Shown: positions 30,867 to 38,645 of the stretch, piece by piece
Position numbering within the stretch: position 1 is the first letter of the stretch
Layout: every line of letters starts with the position of its first letter
NCBI RefSeq assembly: GCF_004801885.1
Contig: NZ_SSSM01000001.1
Span: forward strand, 806,001 to 870,000
Direction of reading: 5' to 3'
Length of the DNA stretch: 64,000 bases
From: Naasia lichenicola
GTDB lineage: Bacteria > Actinomycetota > Actinomycetes > Actinomycetales > Microbacteriaceae
Position numbers and translations under genes: made by a program
The notes under the pieces: model-generated
Database searches by the model: none
The model's input: only the letters and a program-made list of their open reading frames with translations
Told to the model about the DNA's origin: nothing

Positions 30867-31802
30867 CTACTCGGTCAGATCGGCGTAGAGGACCGTCGAG
30901 AGGTAGCGCTCGCCGTAGCTAGCCACGATCACGACGATGGTCTTGCCGGCGTTCTCGGGGCGCTTGGCCAGTTCGACGGCGGCGTGCACGGTGGCACCGG
31001 ATGAGATGCCGCCGAGGATGCCCTCCTCGGCGCCGAGCCGACGGGCCATGGCCACCGACTGGGCGATGTTGACGTCGAGGACCTCGTCGTAGATCTCACG
31101 GTCGAGGATCGCCGGCACGAAGTTGGCGCCGATGCCCTGGATCTTGTGGGGTCCGGGGGCGCCGCCGTTGAGGATCGGGGACTCCTCGGGCTCCACTGCG
31201 ACGACCTTCAGGTCGGCCTTCTGCTCCTTGAGGTACCTGCCTGCACCGGTGATGGTGCCGCCCGTCCCGACGCCCGAGACGAAGATGTCGACGTCGCCGT
31301 CGGTGTCCTCCCAGACCTCGGGCCCGGTGGTGGCGTAGTGGATGGCGGGGTTCGCCTCGTTCTCGAACTGCTTGGCGAGCACGGCGCCCTCGCGCTCGCC
31401 GGCGATCTCGACCGCCTTGTTGACGGCGCCCTTCATGCCCTCGCTGCCAGGGGTGAGGATGAGCTCGGCGCCGTAGGCCTTGAGCAGGGTGCGGCGCTCG
31501 ACGCTCATCGTCTCGGGCATGGTGAGCACGACCTTGTAGCCGCGCGCTGCCCCGACCATGGCGAGGGCGATGCCGGTGTTGCCGCTCGTGCCCTCGACGA
31601 TGGTGCCGCCGGGCTTCAGCTGACCTGACTTCTCGGCGGCGTCGATGATGGCGATGCCGAGACGGTCCTTGACCGAGGCGGAGGGGTTGTAGAACTCGAG
31701 CTTGGCGAGCACGGTGGCGCCGGCGCCGTCCGTGACCCGGTTGAGCCTGACGAGAGGGGTCTTGCCGAACGCCTCGGTGATCGAGGAGTGGATGCGTGCC
31801 AT
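30867..31802 (-). CDS. cysK: Cysteine synthase A (O-acetylserine sulfhydrylase)
   Basis: The 311-residue PLP enzyme forms cysteine from O-acetylserine and sulfide. The PLP lysine is in [11 protein letters not shown], the substrate loop is [13 protein letters not shown], and the phosphate-binding loop is [13 protein letters not shown]. Full length. The ATG at 31802 is taken because homologues start [10 protein letters not shown]; a longer frame exists. A TAGGCT -10 at 31877-31882 on the minus strand gives a leader near 70 nt in which no known riboswitch is seen. The C-terminal tail (LYADLTE) could bind CysE. Operon with cysE. Confidence 0.95.
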   Translation of the reverse strand: MARIHSSITEAFGKTPLVRLNRVTDGAGATVLAKLEFYNPSASVKDRLGIAIIDAAEKSGQLKPGGTIVEGTSGNTGIALAMVGAARGYKVVLTMPETMSVERRTLLKAYGAELILTPGSEGMKGAVNKAVEIAGEREGAVLAKQFENEANPAIHYATTGPEVWEDTDGDVDIFVSGVGTGGTITGAGRYLKEQKADLKVVAVEPEESPILNGGAPGPHKIQGIGANFVPAILDREIYDEVLDVNIAQSVAMARRLGAEEGILGGISSGATVHAAVELAKRPENAGKTIVVIVASYGERYLSTVLYADLTE

Positions 31803-31976
31803 CTTGAGCCTGCGCCTAACGGTTTTCGACAGTGGGGATCCGCGGTCCGTTCCGGCAGCGGATTTCGAGCGCATCCAGCCTAAAGCGCATCAGCCTGGAG
31901 GATGTCCCAGTGGTCGCCGTATTACGCGGTGCCGGCGGCTGAGCCGGGCGCTCCGCGATGCAGGGCCGGCGCGAGC

Positions 31977-32168
31977 GGGCTTCGACGCGGCCTCCGGCCG
32001 GCTCAGCCACCGAGTCACTCGAGCTCCCGGTGGCTGAGCCGGGCGCGCAGCGCCCGTGTCGAAGCCCCCCCCGCGAGTGGGCTTCGACGCGGCCTCCGGC
32101 CGGCTCAGCCACCGAGTCACTCGACTTTCCGGTGGCTGAGCCGGGCGCGCAGCGCCCGTGTCGAAGCC
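31977..32168. repeat. Two tandem copies of a ~90-bp palindromic element
   Basis: Copies at 31977-32067 and 32079-32168 (period 102 bp) are almost identical. Each is a large inverted repeat: GGCTTCGACGCGGCCTCCGG and CGGCTCAGCCACCG on one side, CGGTGGCTGAGCCGGGCGCG and CGTGTCGAAGCC on the other. The loops differ (GAGTCACTCGAGCTC versus GAGTCACTCGACTTT). Confidence 0.8.
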
Positions 32169-32191
32169 CACGCGGGCGACCCCGGGCATGA

Positions 32192-32240
32192 CGACTCGTT
32201 GGTCGAGTAGGCCCGCCAGGGCCGTATCGAGTAACGGACC
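32192..32240. repeat. REP-like element (GGTCGAGTAG ... TATCGAGTAACGG)
   Basis: GGTCGAGTAGGCCCGCCAGG, GCCGTATCGAGTAAC forms a short inverted repeat. The same ends (CTACTC and TCGATAC in inverse order) are found in the repeats at 4183-4220 and 4332-4398, so this is a dispersed intergenic repeat family. Confidence 0.55.
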
Positions 32241-32451
32241 GGCTCCGCCACCTCGGCAGATGGAACAGCATCCTCGACGCCGAACGAAGGAGAGGGCCGG
32301 AGCGATGCTCCGACCCTCTGCGGTCATCCGGACACCGAAGGTGCGGAGACACGGTCATCCAGCACTGAAGCGCGGCTTCGAGTGGGAGACAGAGTGATGA
32401 CGTTACGACCTCGGGAACGGACACGCCAGGGCGAGTGTCAGGGTTCGGGCG

Positions 32452-32457
32452 TATCTT
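32452..32457 (+). promoter_or_regulatory. -10 box (TATCTT) of LolA-like gene
   Basis: TATCTT lies 35 nt before the ATG at 32493, with GGAAGG at 32479-32484 between them; a leadered promoter. Confidence 0.4.
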
Positions 32458-32492
32458 TGCCCTTCACAGCAGATCAGCGGAAGGGTGCGCTC

Positions 32493-33626
32493 ATGGCGGA
32501 TCGATCCCTGCGGCGCTGGCTCCCCGCCATCGTCGCCCCCATCGTCGTGATCGGCGGCGCGCTCGCCGTGCCGCTCACCGCGGGCGCGGCCGGCGTACCG
32601 CCGGAGAAGAGCGCGCAGGAGGTCCTCGAGCTGGTCGGCTCGAACGAGGTCACCGCGCTCTCCGGCACCGTCGTCCAGACCTCTGAGCTGGGCCTGCCCG
32701 ACCTCTCGGGGGCTCTTTCCGGCACGGGGACGGGCGGCGACAGCGCCAGTTCGGCTCTCGAGCTGCTGACCGGCAGCCACACGGCGCGGGTCTACCTCGA
32801 CGAGGCACAGGGCGCTCGCGTGCAGATCCTCGACAGCATGGCCGAGCGTGACATCATCGCCGGACCCGACGGCGTGTGGTTCTACGACTCCAGCGAGGAC
32901 ACCGCGACCCACCTGGCGCTGCCCGACGACCCGACCGGCAGTGCGGGCACGGACGGCTCGCAGAGCGACGCGACCGACACGGTCCCCACCCCGGCTGCGC
33001 TGGCCGAGCACTTCCTCGATGCGATCGAGCCGAGCACTGCTGTGAGCGTCGACAACACCTCGGTCGTCGCCGGACGCAGCGCCTACGATCTCGTCCTCAC
33101 CCCGGACAGCGCTGACACCCTGATCGCCGCCGTCACGATCGCCGTGGACTCGGAGACCGGTCTGCCGCTCTCCGTCGCCGTCACCGCGAAGGGACAGTCC
33201 GCCGCCGCCTTCTCCGTCGCCTTCTCCGACATCAGCTTCGACACCCCCGATGCGAGCCTGTTCTCCTTCACTCCGCCTGCCGGAGCAACCGTCGACGAGC
33301 AGCTCCCCCACGCCTACTCGCTCAGCACGAGCGCGAACGGCGAGCACGACTCGCACCTCGGCGATCTTGCGAAGAACGTCACGGTGACGGGCGACGCCTG
33401 GGCGTCGATCGTCGAGCTCCCGGTCGGAGATCTCGCTGCGGGAGCGTCCGAGGAGTCGGCCGACCCGAGCGGATCGGCGAGCTCGCTCCTCGACGCAGCC
33501 ACGGAGAAGGTCGACGGCGGGCGGGTGCTCAGCACCTCTCTCCTCAACGTCCTGCTCACGGACGACGGGCGCATCCTGGCCGGCTCGGTCCCCGTCGCGC
33601 TGCTGCAGGCCGCGGCCGCCGACTGA
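32493..33626 (+). CDS. LolA/RseB-like secreted or membrane-anchored protein
   Basis: The 377-residue protein has an N-terminal signal segment (WLPAIVAPIVVIGGALAVPL, then an AGA cleavage-like site) and a single extracellular domain in which strands of the LolA/DUF2092 type can be seen (VTALSGTVVQTSELGLP, HTARVYLDE, VQILDSMAERDIIAGPDGVW, DTPDASLFSFTPPAGATV). In actinobacteria such proteins precede an ABC exporter, as here (4 bp before the ATPase start). They may carry a lipid or sense an envelope signal. It is Ser/Thr/Ala/Asp-rich and lacks Cys, so it is not a lipoprotein. Start ATG with GGAAGG 8 nt upstream. Confidence 0.72.
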   Translation: MADRSLRRWLPAIVAPIVVIGGALAVPLTAGAAGVPPEKSAQEVLELVGSNEVTALSGTVVQTSELGLPDLSGALSGTGTGGDSASSALELLTGSHTARVYLDEAQGARVQILDSMAERDIIAGPDGVWFYDSSEDTATHLALPDDPTGSAGTDGSQSDATDTVPTPAALAEHFLDAIEPSTAVSVDNTSVVAGRSAYDLVLTPDSADTLIAAVTIAVDSETGLPLSVAVTAKGQSAAAFSVAFSDISFDTPDASLFSFTPPAGATVDEQLPHAYSLSTSANGEHDSHLGDLAKNVTVTGDAWASIVELPVGDLAAGASEESADPSGSASSLLDAATEKVDGGRVLSTSLLNVLLTDDGRILAGSVPVALLQAAAAD

Positions 33627-33630
33627 CCCC

Positions 33631-34662
33631 GTGACGGGGAACGCCGGATCGAATGCCTTCGCCCCAGGGGCACTCGCGATCGAGACTCACGGGCTGACCA
33701 AGCGGTTCGGCTCCCACCTGGCGGTGGACTCCGTCGACCTCGCCGTGCCGCGGGGCTCGGTCTTCGGCTTCCTCGGGCCGAACGGCGCGGGCAAGACGAC
33801 GACCATCCGGATGCTCCTCGGACTGGTCGGCGCCACCAGCGGAAGCATCTCGGTGCTCGGCCAGCCGATGCCGGCGTCGCTGGCGTCCGTGCTCCCTCGG
33901 GTCGGCGCGCTCGTCGAGGGCCCCGCGTTCTACCCGTTCCTGTCGGGAGCCGCCAATCTTCACCGCCTCGACACCGCCGACCGCTCCGTCGACGGCGCCA
34001 CCCGCAGCGACCGCGTCGCTCAGGCGCTCGACCGCGTCGGTCTGGGGCATGCGGCGGGCAAGAAGGTCAAGGCCTACTCCCTGGGCATGAAGCAGCGCCT
34101 GGGGCTGGCGAATGCGCTGCTCGCTCCGCGTGATCTGCTCGTGCTCGACGAGCCGTCCAACGGACTCGACCCGCAAGGCACCCGCGAGGTGCGGAGCCTC
34201 ATCCGATCACTCGCCGCCGACGGGACCACGGTCTTCGTGTCGAGCCATCTGCTGGCCGAGATCGAGCAGCTCTGCTCGCACGTCGCGGTGATGAGCTCCG
34301 GACGGATCGTGTCGCAGGGCACCCTCGACGCCGTCCGCGATCAGGACGTCTCACGGATCCGAGTCGTGACCACGGACCCGGTCGGTGCGCTCCGCGTGCT
34401 CGCCGACTTCGGCCTCGAGCCGTCAGTGGCAACGGACGAGAGCACGGCGGACGGTGACGTGCGCGTCGTTCTCGCGCCGGTTCCCGCGACCGATCCTGGG
34501 CACCGCACGAGCGGCATCCAGCCCGAGGCCATCGTCGCCGCGCTCGTCGCCGCCGGCGTGCCGGTCCGCGGCTTCACCGTCGAGGAGAGCAGCCTCGAGG
34601 ACCGCTTCGTGGCTCTCACCGGCGAGGGCTTCGCCATCGCGGAGGGACACAGTGTCCGATAG
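33631..34662 (+). CDS. ABC transporter ATP-binding protein
   Basis: The 343-residue subunit has a complete nucleotide-binding domain: Walker A GPNGAGKTTTIRM, signature YSLGMKQRLGLANALL, Walker B LLVLDEPSNGLDPQG, and SSHLLAEIEQLC for the H-loop. A C-terminal extension of about 90 residues (VVTTDPVGALRVLADFGLEP ... SSLEDRFVALTGE) is of the kind seen in DrrA/CcmA-type exporters. GTG at 33631 follows the LolA-like stop by 4 bp. The permease starts 11 bp before this gene ends. Probably exports or extrudes a lipid or peptide; substrate unknown. Confidence 0.9.
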   Translation: MTGNAGSNAFAPGALAIETHGLTKRFGSHLAVDSVDLAVPRGSVFGFLGPNGAGKTTTIRMLLGLVGATSGSISVLGQPMPASLASVLPRVGALVEGPAFYPFLSGAANLHRLDTADRSVDGATRSDRVAQALDRVGLGHAAGKKVKAYSLGMKQRLGLANALLAPRDLLVLDEPSNGLDPQGTREVRSLIRSLAADGTTVFVSSHLLAEIEQLCSHVAVMSSGRIVSQGTLDAVRDQDVSRIRVVTTDPVGALRVLADFGLEPSVATDESTADGDVRVVLAPVPATDPGHRTSGIQPEAIVAALVAAGVPVRGFTVEESSLEDRFVALTGEGFAIAEGHSVR

Positions 34663-35554
34663 CCCGGTGTCCGATAGCACCCTGTCCGCCAGCACAGCGC
34701 CCGGCGAGACGGCCTCGGTCCGCGCCCGTCCTCCCCGCGGGCTAGGGCTCGCCCTTCTCGCCTCCGAGCTGGCGATCCTGTTCCGGCGCACCCGAACCAT
34801 CGCCATGCTCGCGGCATTGGCAGCGGTGCCCATCCTGATCGCCGTCGCGGTGCGCGTCTCATCGTCAGGTTCGAGCGGACGCGGACCCGCGTTCATCGAT
34901 CAGATCACCCAGAACGGGCTGTTCGTCGGTGTCGCCGGCCTCATCCTCTGCATTCCGCTGTTCCTGCCGCTGACGGTGGGTGTCGCCGCCGGCGACACCA
35001 TCGCGGGCGAGGCCAGTCACGGCACGCTGCGCTATCTACTGGTCGCCCCCGCGGGCCGGGTGCGACTGCTGATCGTGAAGTTCCTCGGCACCGTCGCGTT
35101 CTGCATCGCGGCGCCGCTCGTCGTGGTCCTGGCCGGCACCGTGATCGGCGCGATCCTCTTCCCACTCGGGAACGTGACCCTGCTCTCGGGCGACACCGTG
35201 TCGATCAGCGAGTCGCTCGGGCGGGCGCTGCTCATGTCGGCCTACGTCAGCGTCTCGCTCATCGGACTGTCGGCGATCGGCCTGTTCATCTCGACCCTCA
35301 CGGACACCCCTGTCGGCGCGATGGCCGCGACGATCGTCATCTCGGTCGCAGCGCAGGTGGTCGGCTCGCTCGACCAGCTCGCCTGGTTGCACCCATGGCT
35401 GTTCAGCTATCACTGGCTGGGTGTCGTCGACATGCTCCGCCAGCCGATCCTCTGGTCGAGCTTCGGCGACAACGCGATCCTGCAGCTCGGCTACGTGATC
35501 GTCTTCGGGGCCCTCGCCTACAGCCGCTTCGTGACGAAGAGCATCCTCTCCTGA
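34652..35554 (+). CDS. ABC transporter permease
   Basis: The 300-residue partner membrane subunit has about six transmembrane segments (IAMLAALAAVPILIAVAV, GLFVGVAGLILCIPLFLPLTV, VAFCIAAPLVVVLAGTVIGA, VSLIGLSAIGLFI and others) and the large extracytoplasmic hinge typical of ABC-2 type permeases. The GTG at 34652 has GGAGG 6 nt upstream inside the ATPase gene, so translation is coupled. An SDSPVSDSTLSAS tail at the N-terminus reflects a GTGTCCGATAGC duplication at 34652-34678. Substrate unknown. Confidence 0.87.
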   Translation: MSDSPVSDSTLSASTAPGETASVRARPPRGLGLALLASELAILFRRTRTIAMLAALAAVPILIAVAVRVSSSGSSGRGPAFIDQITQNGLFVGVAGLILCIPLFLPLTVGVAAGDTIAGEASHGTLRYLLVAPAGRVRLLIVKFLGTVAFCIAAPLVVVLAGTVIGAILFPLGNVTLLSGDTVSISESLGRALLMSAYVSVSLIGLSAIGLFISTLTDTPVGAMAATIVISVAAQVVGSLDQLAWLHPWLFSYHWLGVVDMLRQPILWSSFGDNAILQLGYVIVFGALAYSRFVTKSILS

Positions 35555-35591
35555 CGGTCTTCGGATAGGGGCACTCTGGCGCACCGCGGGA

Positions 35592-35597
35592 TAGCGT
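35592..35597 (+). promoter_or_regulatory. -10 box (TAGCGT), leaderless promoter of pentapeptide-repeat gene
   Basis: TAGCGT ends 7 nt before the ATG at 35605, which decides the start over the in-frame GTG at 35596. Confidence 0.5.
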
Positions 35598-35604
35598 GGG
35601 AGAG

Positions 35605-36264
35605 ATGCCCTCCTCGACGATCCGCCGGCCCAGAATCGACTCCCTCAAGCTGGGCGCGCTCGCCCCCGGCGAGCTGGACGAGCTCGTCGACAGCGGCGGC
35701 GCCGACGGCCAGAGATTCTCCGAGGTCGACCTCGAGGGTCATGACCTGGCCAATGTCACCCTGCGGGAGGTGCACCTCGATGGAGCGCGGTCGCGCGACC
35801 TCCAGCTACGCGGCTCCAGCCTCGCCGACGTGGTCATCGACCGGCTGGACGTCCCGGTGCTGCGGGCCTCCCGCTCGTCCTGGCGCAGCGTGCGGATCAG
35901 CGAGAGCCGGATCGGCTCGGGCGAGCTCTACGACTCGAACTGGCGCTCGATCCGGATCGCCAGCAGCAAGCTCGGCTACCTCAACTTCCGCGGCTCGACA
36001 GTGACGGACGTGATCATCTCCGACTGCACCATCGACGAGCTCGACCTCTCGGGTGCCGAGGCCCAGCGGATCGTCTTCGAGAAATGCGTCATCCGCTCGC
36101 TCGACGTGCGTCAGGCGAAGCTGCTCGACGTTGATCTGCGCGGGGTCGAGCTGCACGAGGTCTCGGGAGTGCAGAACCTGCGCGGCACGATCGTCGACTC
36201 AGGCCAGCTCGATCTGCTCGCCCCGCTGCTCGCGAGCAGCATCGGCATCACCGTCGCCGACTGA
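35605..36264 (+). CDS. Pentapeptide-repeat protein
   Basis: The 219-residue protein is a right-handed quadrilateral beta-helix of A(D/N)LxX-type repeats (VDLEGHDLANVTLREVHLDG, SRDLQLRGSSLADVVIDRL, LNFRGSTVTDVIISDCTI, LDLSGAEAQRIVFEKCVIRS). Such proteins can mimic DNA and protect gyrase or act as scaffolds; here neither target nor role is known. It has no signal peptide. The last 66 bp overlap the converging monooxygenase gene. The start at ATG 35605 follows a leaderless -10. Confidence 0.85.
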   Translation: MPSSTIRRPRIDSLKLGALAPGELDELVDSGGADGQRFSEVDLEGHDLANVTLREVHLDGARSRDLQLRGSSLADVVIDRLDVPVLRASRSSWRSVRISESRIGSGELYDSNWRSIRIASSKLGYLNFRGSTVTDVIISDCTIDELDLSGAEAQRIVFEKCVIRSLDVRQAKLLDVDLRGVELHEVSGVQNLRGTIVDSGQLDLLAPLLASSIGITVAD

Positions 36265-37782
36265 CTCGCCGATGCCGTAGGCCGCGCCGTCGAACCGGCT
36301 CAGCCGCCGACGGAAGGCGAATGCGAAGTCGGGCCAGAGCAGGGTGAGACGGCCGCTGCGCTCGTCGACGTACCAGCTCGAGCACTTCCCTCGCAGCCAC
36401 ACCGTCGAACCGGCCACGGCGTCCAGCTCGGCGATGTAGTCGTCCTCCGCAGCTCGGGTCACCTCGAGCACTCCGCCCCCGCCGGCCATCGCCCCGCCGG
36501 TCAAGTCGGCGAGCGCGGACAGCGCGTCGAGGATGTGGTCGATCTGCGCCTCGATCATATAGATCGCCGAATTGTGGCCGAGGCTCGCGTTGGGGCCGTC
36601 GAGGATGAACAGGTTCGGGAAGCCGTGCACCGCGGTCGATGCGTAGGCGACCATGCCGTCCGCCCAGCGGTCGGCGAGCGGGACCCCATTACGTCCGAGG
36701 ATGGTGCGGGCGTACGGCGGCTCGGTCGACTCGAAGCCGGTCGCGAGGATCAGCACGTCGAGCTCGTGCATCCGCCCGCTCGCCGCCACCGCCGTGCCGC
36801 CCCGAACCGACTCGAGCGCGGATGCCTCGAGCACGACCGTGGGTCGGCTGAGGGCCGGGTAGAAGTCATCCGAGAGCAGCACGCGCTTGCATCCGATCTC
36901 GTAGTCGGGAGTGAGCGCGGCGCGGAGCCCACGATCGCCCACCTGCTCGCCGAGGTGCGCGAGCGCGCGGTGACGCAGTGCGTCGAGGGGGCCGGAGATC
37001 CCGATCCGCTGGGCGTAGCCCTGCTCCATCGACCAGAACAGCCGCGAGCGCAGTCGCTCGGCCGACTCGGGAGCGCGGGCGAACAGCCGCTGCTCGGCGG
37101 CGGTGTACTCCCGGTCCTGCCGCGGAACGACATACGGAGCGCTGCGCTGGAAGACGACGACGGATTCGGCCCGAGCCGCCACCTCAGGGATGAGCTGCAC
37201 CGCTGACGCGCCGGTGCCGACGATGCCGACCCGCGCGCCCGACAGGTCGGCGTCGCCCCATCGCGACGAGTGGAAGACCCTGCCGGTGGACTGGTCGAGC
37301 CCGGCGACGTCGGGGATGCGCGGCTCCGACAGCCGGCCCGCAGCCATCACCAGCACGCGGCACCGGTAGTCGCCGCGGGTGGTGCGGACCATCCAGCGGC
37401 CGTCGTCCTCGTCCCACTCGGAACCGAGCACCGCGGTGCCGAAGCGCAGGTGCGGCAGCAGCCCCTCGTCGCGCGCGGCCTCGACGAGATAGCCCTGGAT
37501 CTCGGCTCCGGGAGCGAAGAATCGCGACCAGTCGGGCTTCGGGCGGAACGAGTAGGAGTACAGATGCGATGGGATGTCGCAGGCGACGCCCGGGTAGACG
37601 TTGTCCCGCCAGGTGCCGCCGACCTGGTCTGCGCGCTCGAGGATCAGGAACGACGCCGTCCCGCGGCGCGCGAGCCGGATGCCGAGGCCGAGGCCCGCGA
37701 TTCCTGCACCGACGATGAGGGTGTCGACCTCGACGAATCCCTGCGGCGACGTAGACCCGAGCGGGCGGGCCGCCGCATTCAC
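36199..37782 (-). CDS. Flavin-containing (Baeyer-Villiger-type) monooxygenase
   Basis: The 527-residue FAD/NAD(P)H monooxygenase has two Rossmann motifs (VGAGIAGLGLGIRLARRG near residue 24 and VGIVGTGASAVQLIPE near 188) and the fingerprint region around GRVFHSSRWGDADLSG, which is close to the FxGxxxHxxxW(P/D) Baeyer-Villiger motif but has S-T-G-R in front. It would insert oxygen into a ketone or hydroxylate a lipid-like substrate. It starts at GTG 37782, overlapping the hydrolase gene by 4 bp (GTGA). Co-encoded with the alpha/beta hydrolase and fbiC in one unit. Its 3' end runs 66 bp into the pentapeptide gene. Confidence 0.86.
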   Translation of the reverse strand: MNAAARPLGSTSPQGFVEVDTLIVGAGIAGLGLGIRLARRGTASFLILERADQVGGTWRDNVYPGVACDIPSHLYSYSFRPKPDWSRFFAPGAEIQGYLVEAARDEGLLPHLRFGTAVLGSEWDEDDGRWMVRTTRGDYRCRVLVMAAGRLSEPRIPDVAGLDQSTGRVFHSSRWGDADLSGARVGIVGTGASAVQLIPEVAARAESVVVFQRSAPYVVPRQDREYTAAEQRLFARAPESAERLRSRLFWSMEQGYAQRIGISGPLDALRHRALAHLGEQVGDRGLRAALTPDYEIGCKRVLLSDDFYPALSRPTVVLEASALESVRGGTAVAASGRMHELDVLILATGFESTEPPYARTILGRNGVPLADRWADGMVAYASTAVHGFPNLFILDGPNASLGHNSAIYMIEAQIDHILDALSALADLTGGAMAGGGGVLEVTRAAEDDYIAELDAVAGSTVWLRGKCSSWYVDERSGRLTLLWPDFAFAFRRRLSRFDGAAYGIGESVGDGDADAAREQRGEQIELA

Positions 37783-38645
37783 GTCCGTGCTCCCTCGACA
37801 GCACCCTCGGCAGCTGCCTGCTGAGGGCGCGCGGTGCCGCGCGGGTCGCCCTCGAGGAACTCCTCGATCAGCTGCAGCACCTCGATCGGGCGCTCGGCGA
37901 GCGCGGCGTGACCGCTGTCGAGCTCCGCGTAGCGCGAGTCGTCGAGAGCGGCGAAGAGCGCTCGGCTCTGCTCGCGAGGCACGATGGCGTCGTCTGCGCA
38001 GCCGATCACGAGCGTCGGCGTCTGGACTCCCGCGACGACGTCGGCGAGCGAGACGCTGGCGAGCAGCGCCATCCGGGCGCCCGACCAGGCTGAACCGGCG
38101 ATGCTGTGCGAGGCGGTCTCATCGAGACCGGCCGAGCTGAAGGCCGCGTAGCCGAGCAGCTGATCGCGCAGCGCGGCGGGCGCCGCGCCGTGCAGCCGAG
38201 CGAACCGGCGCTGGCGCTCCGTGACGTCGAGCCAACCGCCGATCAGCACCAGACGGGCGACCCGATCGCGCGCGGCGACCCGAGCCGCGATCGTTGCGCC
38301 GAGGGAGACGCCGACCAGATCGACCCGGCGGCCCGGAGCGATGGCCTCGAGGGCCGCGATCACCTGGTCGGCCGCGCCGTCGATCGCCCCATCGCGGGAC
38401 TGGGACTGGGACTCCGCAGAGGCGCTCTCCGCGGGCACCTCCCAGTCGAGCGCGATCACCCGGCGGGTGCGGGCGAGCAGGGGAAGCAGCAGGCCGAACT
38501 CATCCTGAGATGAGGCGAGCTCGCCGGGCAGCAGCACGAGCGGCACGCGGTGCGGGGCCGTCTCCTCGCCGACCGTCAGCGCGACCAATCCGGCGATCCG
38601 GGTGACGACCGGATCCGGACGGCCCCAGCCCGAGCGCTCGATCAT
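37779..38645 (-). CDS. Alpha/beta hydrolase
   Basis: The 288-residue hydrolase has the nucleophile elbow GVSLG (Ser in LVGVSLGATIAARVA), an Asp in the DDAIVPREQSRAL region and a late His (DSGHAALAERP), the classic triad order. It probably hydrolyses an ester, which would fit a partner of a Baeyer-Villiger monooxygenase that makes esters or lactones. The ATG at 38645 overlaps the fbiC stop (ATGA), and the gene overlaps the next by 4 bp, so fbiC, this gene and the monooxygenase are translationally coupled. No lid domain motif identifies a substrate. Confidence 0.85.
   Translation of the reverse strand: MIERSGWGRPDPVVTRIAGLVALTVGEETAPHRVPLVLLPGELASSQDEFGLLLPLLARTRRVIALDWEVPAESASAESQSQSRDGAIDGAADQVIAALEAIAPGRRVDLVGVSLGATIAARVAARDRVARLVLIGGWLDVTERQRRFARLHGAAPAALRDQLLGYAAFSSAGLDETASHSIAGSAWSGARMALLASVSLADVVAGVQTPTLVIGCADDAIVPREQSRALFAALDDSRYAELDSGHAALAERPIEVLQLIEEFLEGDPRGTARPQQAAAEGAVEGART

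Larger units (their letters stand above)
31803..32492. other. 690-bp divergent intergenic region with palindromic repeats
   Basis: The region separates cysK (minus) and the LolA-like gene (plus). It contains the cysK promoter near 31877, the tandem palindromic repeats at 31977-32168, a REP-like element at 32192-32240, and the LolA-like gene promoter (TATCTT, 32452-32457). Between 32241 and 32451 I see no structure or gene. The short overlapping open frames through the repeats have no ribosome-binding sites and are dismissed. Confidence 0.65.

Noticed and set aside
31803-31882. Riboswitch or T-box in the cysK leader
   Set aside because: The ~70-nt leader has no conserved core that I recognise and no clear terminator pair.
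31977-32168. CRISPR array
   Set aside because: Only two copies, each a large palindrome with nearly equal sequence, and no cas genes.
33631-35554. ATPase of the first ABC cassette serving the two FtsX-like permeases
   Set aside because: That ATPase gene overlaps its own permease gene and lies 16 kb away from the FtsX-like genes; nothing in sequence links them.
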